This document shows positions 62,849 through 64,000 of a DNA stretch of 64,000 nt, piece by piece (within the stretch, counting starts at the first letter, position 1; each line of letters opens with the position of its first letter). Source of the stretch: Actinomadura rifamycini DSM 43936 (lineage in GTDB: Bacteria; Actinomycetota; Actinomycetes; Streptosporangiales; Streptosporangiaceae); assembly GCF_000425065.1 (NCBI RefSeq), contig NZ_KE384301.1:1-64000 (forward strand), given 5' to 3'. The position numbers were made by a program, and so were the translations under genes. The notes beneath the pieces were generated by a model, which worked only from the letters and a program-made list of their open reading frames with translations, was not told where the DNA came from and ran no database searches.

Positions 62849-64000
62849 TCAGCCCTTCACGCAGACGAGCTGCCGCAGGTGCGCGACGACCTCCACCAGG
62901 TCGGACTGCGCCTCGATGACCTCCTCGATGTCCTTGTAGGCCCCGGGGATCTCGTCGACGACGCCGCCGTCCTTGCGGCACTCGACGCCCTTGGTCTGCT
63001 CGACGAGGTCCTCGACGGTGAAGTTCTTGCGGGCCTTGTTCCGGCTCATCCGGCGGCCCGCGCCGTGCGACGCCGAGTTGTACGCCGTCTCGTTGCCGAG
63101 GCCGCGCACGATGTACGTCCCGGTGGCCATGGAGCCCGGGATGATGCCGAGGTCGCCGGCGCCCGCGCGGATCGCGCCCTTGCGGGTCACGAGCAGCTCG
63201 ACGCCGCCGTACTCCTCCTCCGCCACGTAGTTGTGGTGGCAGGAGACGGCCTGCTCCCAGCGGCAGCGCTTCGCGCCGAACCGCTGCGTGACGACGTTCT
63301 GCGCGAGGGCCATCATGACCGCCCGGTTGCGGCGCGCGTACTCCTGCGCCCAGAACAGGTCGTGCCGGTAGGCGTCCATCTTCACGGTGCCCGCGAGGAA
63401 CACCGCGAGGTCGGGGTCGGGCAGGTCCTGGTTGTGCGGCAGCTTCTGCGCCGCCTCGATGTGCCGCGCCGCGAGCTCGTTGCCGATGTTGCGCGACCCC
63501 GAGTGCAGGACGAGCCAGATCGCGCCGTCGTCGTCCGCGCACAGCTCGAGGAAGTGGTTGCCGCCGCCGAGCGTCCCCATCTGCTGGCGGGCGCGGCCGA
63601 ACTTCGCGTGCGCCGCCGGGTGCAGCTCGTCGAACTCCTTCCAGAACTCGTACCAGCCGCGCATCTTCAGGCCGGGCAGCGCCGACGGGTCGACGGCCTC
63701 CTTGTGCGCGCCGCGCCCGACCGGGATCGCCCGCTCGAGCCGCGAGCGGACGCCCGACAGGTCGTCCGGCATGTCCTCCACGGTCAGCGTCGACTTCGCG
63801 GCGGTCATCCCGCAGCCGATGTCGACGCCGACGGCCGCCGGGGACACGGCGTCCTTCATCGCGATCACCGAGCCGACCGTCGCGCCCTTGCCGTAGTGGA
63901 CGTCCGGCATCACCGCGAGCCCCTCGACCCACGGCAGCGCGGACACGTTGCGGAGCTGGTCGAGCGCCTGGTCCTCGACCGTGGCGGGGTCGGTCCACAT
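62849..64000 (-). CDS. rtcB: RNA-splicing ligase RtcB, partial (N-terminus beyond window)
   Basis: 383 codons visible, lacking perhaps 10-30 N-terminal residues: the first visible codons MWTDPATVEDQALDQLRN match the family a short way in, after a typical VPIKMW-like start. Joins RNA 2',3'-cyclic-phosphate or 3'-phosphate ends to 5'-OH ends with GTP and Mn2+. Motifs: GVDIGCGMTA, GTLGGGNHFLEL, LHSGSRNIG, CHHNYV and SHGAGRRMSR, whose His is guanylylated. Followed without a gap by the TfoX-C-domain gene. Confidence 0.94.
   Translation of the reverse strand: MWTDPATVEDQALDQLRNVSALPWVEGLAVMPDVHYGKGATVGSVIAMKDAVSPAAVGVDIGCGMTAAKSTLTVEDMPDDLSGVRSRLERAIPVGRGAHKEAVDPSALPGLKMRGWYEFWKEFDELHPAAHAKFGRARQQMGTLGGGNHFLELCADDDGAIWLVLHSGSRNIGNELAARHIEAAQKLPHNQDLPDPDLAVFLAGTVKMDAYRHDLFWAQEYARRNRAVMMALAQNVVTQRFGAKRCRWEQAVSCHHNYVAEEEYGGVELLVTRKGAIRAGAGDLGIIPGSMATGTYIVRGLGNETAYNSASHGAGRRMSRNKARKNFTVEDLVEQTKGVECRKDGGVVDEIPGAYKDIEEVIEAQSDLVEVVAHLRQLVCVKG

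Overview
The window comes from a very GC-rich actinomycete chromosome. Evidence: extreme G/C in third codon positions, many GTG and TTG starts, a mycothiol gene (mshC), an InhA-type enoyl reductase, and the actinobacterial families SCO1664, DUF3090, MSMEG_4193, DUF3099 and DUF6457. A Thermomonosporaceae-like organism such as Actinomadura is a plausible guess, not proven. I saw no insertion sequences, phage genes, CRISPR arrays, tRNAs or rRNAs. Both edges cut genes: an M50 protease on the left and rtcB on the right.

Layout. 1-2.2 kb: a membrane protease and a RecB-like nuclease, divergent. 2.3-8.1 kb: a LiaSR-like two-component system followed by a MacB-type ABC exporter. 8.3-14.5 kb: an oligopeptide importer operon (order C-A-B-D-F) with a promoter and palindromic operator at its head. 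15-20.2 kb: small membrane protein, HAD phosphatase, universal stress protein, PAC2 protein, RNA methyltransferase and mshC. 20.4-25.7 kb: orphan peptide permease pair, NRDE protein, then the conserved SCO1664-DUF3090-phosphomutase row; the phosphomutase carries a 99-bp internal duplication joined by a run of 13 G. 25.8-31.6 kb: CorA transporter, membrane protein, aldo/keto reductase, an apparently dead RecD2-like helicase paralogue and a frameshifted secreted protein. 31.7-37 kb: fabI-fabG, tldD-tldE, dodecin, DUF3099.

37.0-37.13 kb holds the most striking non-coding element: a promoter-like region, three consecutive hairpins that each expose CCCCCGT in the loop, and a T-tract terminator. 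It resembles the actinobacterial 6C RNA family but has three loops with runs of five C. 37.7-39.6 kb: acyl-CoA dehydrogenase and reductase behind a palindromic operator. 39.7-46.7 kb: a five-gene acyl-CoA catabolic operon (hydratase, CoA transferase, MFS importer, two-subunit acyl-CoA dehydrogenase) divergent from a PucR regulator with a 16-bp operator. 46.7-51.3 kb: a fused B12-dependent mutase (IcmF) coupled to a cytosolic BtuF-like protein and divergent from a MarR regulator whose operator covers both promoters. 51.4-54.8 kb: AraC-VOC-UvrA-like set. 55-58.5 kb: tryptophan dioxygenase and kynurenine monooxygenase facing a DHA2 exporter. 58.6-60.8 kb: molybdenum cofactor genes. 61-64 kb: lipase, TfoX-C-domain protein and RtcB RNA ligase.

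A recurrent feature is a TANNNT box 6-8 bases before the start codon with no Shine-Dalgarno, implying many leaderless mRNAs. In two places the TAG stop of the upstream gene is itself the first half of that -10 box.
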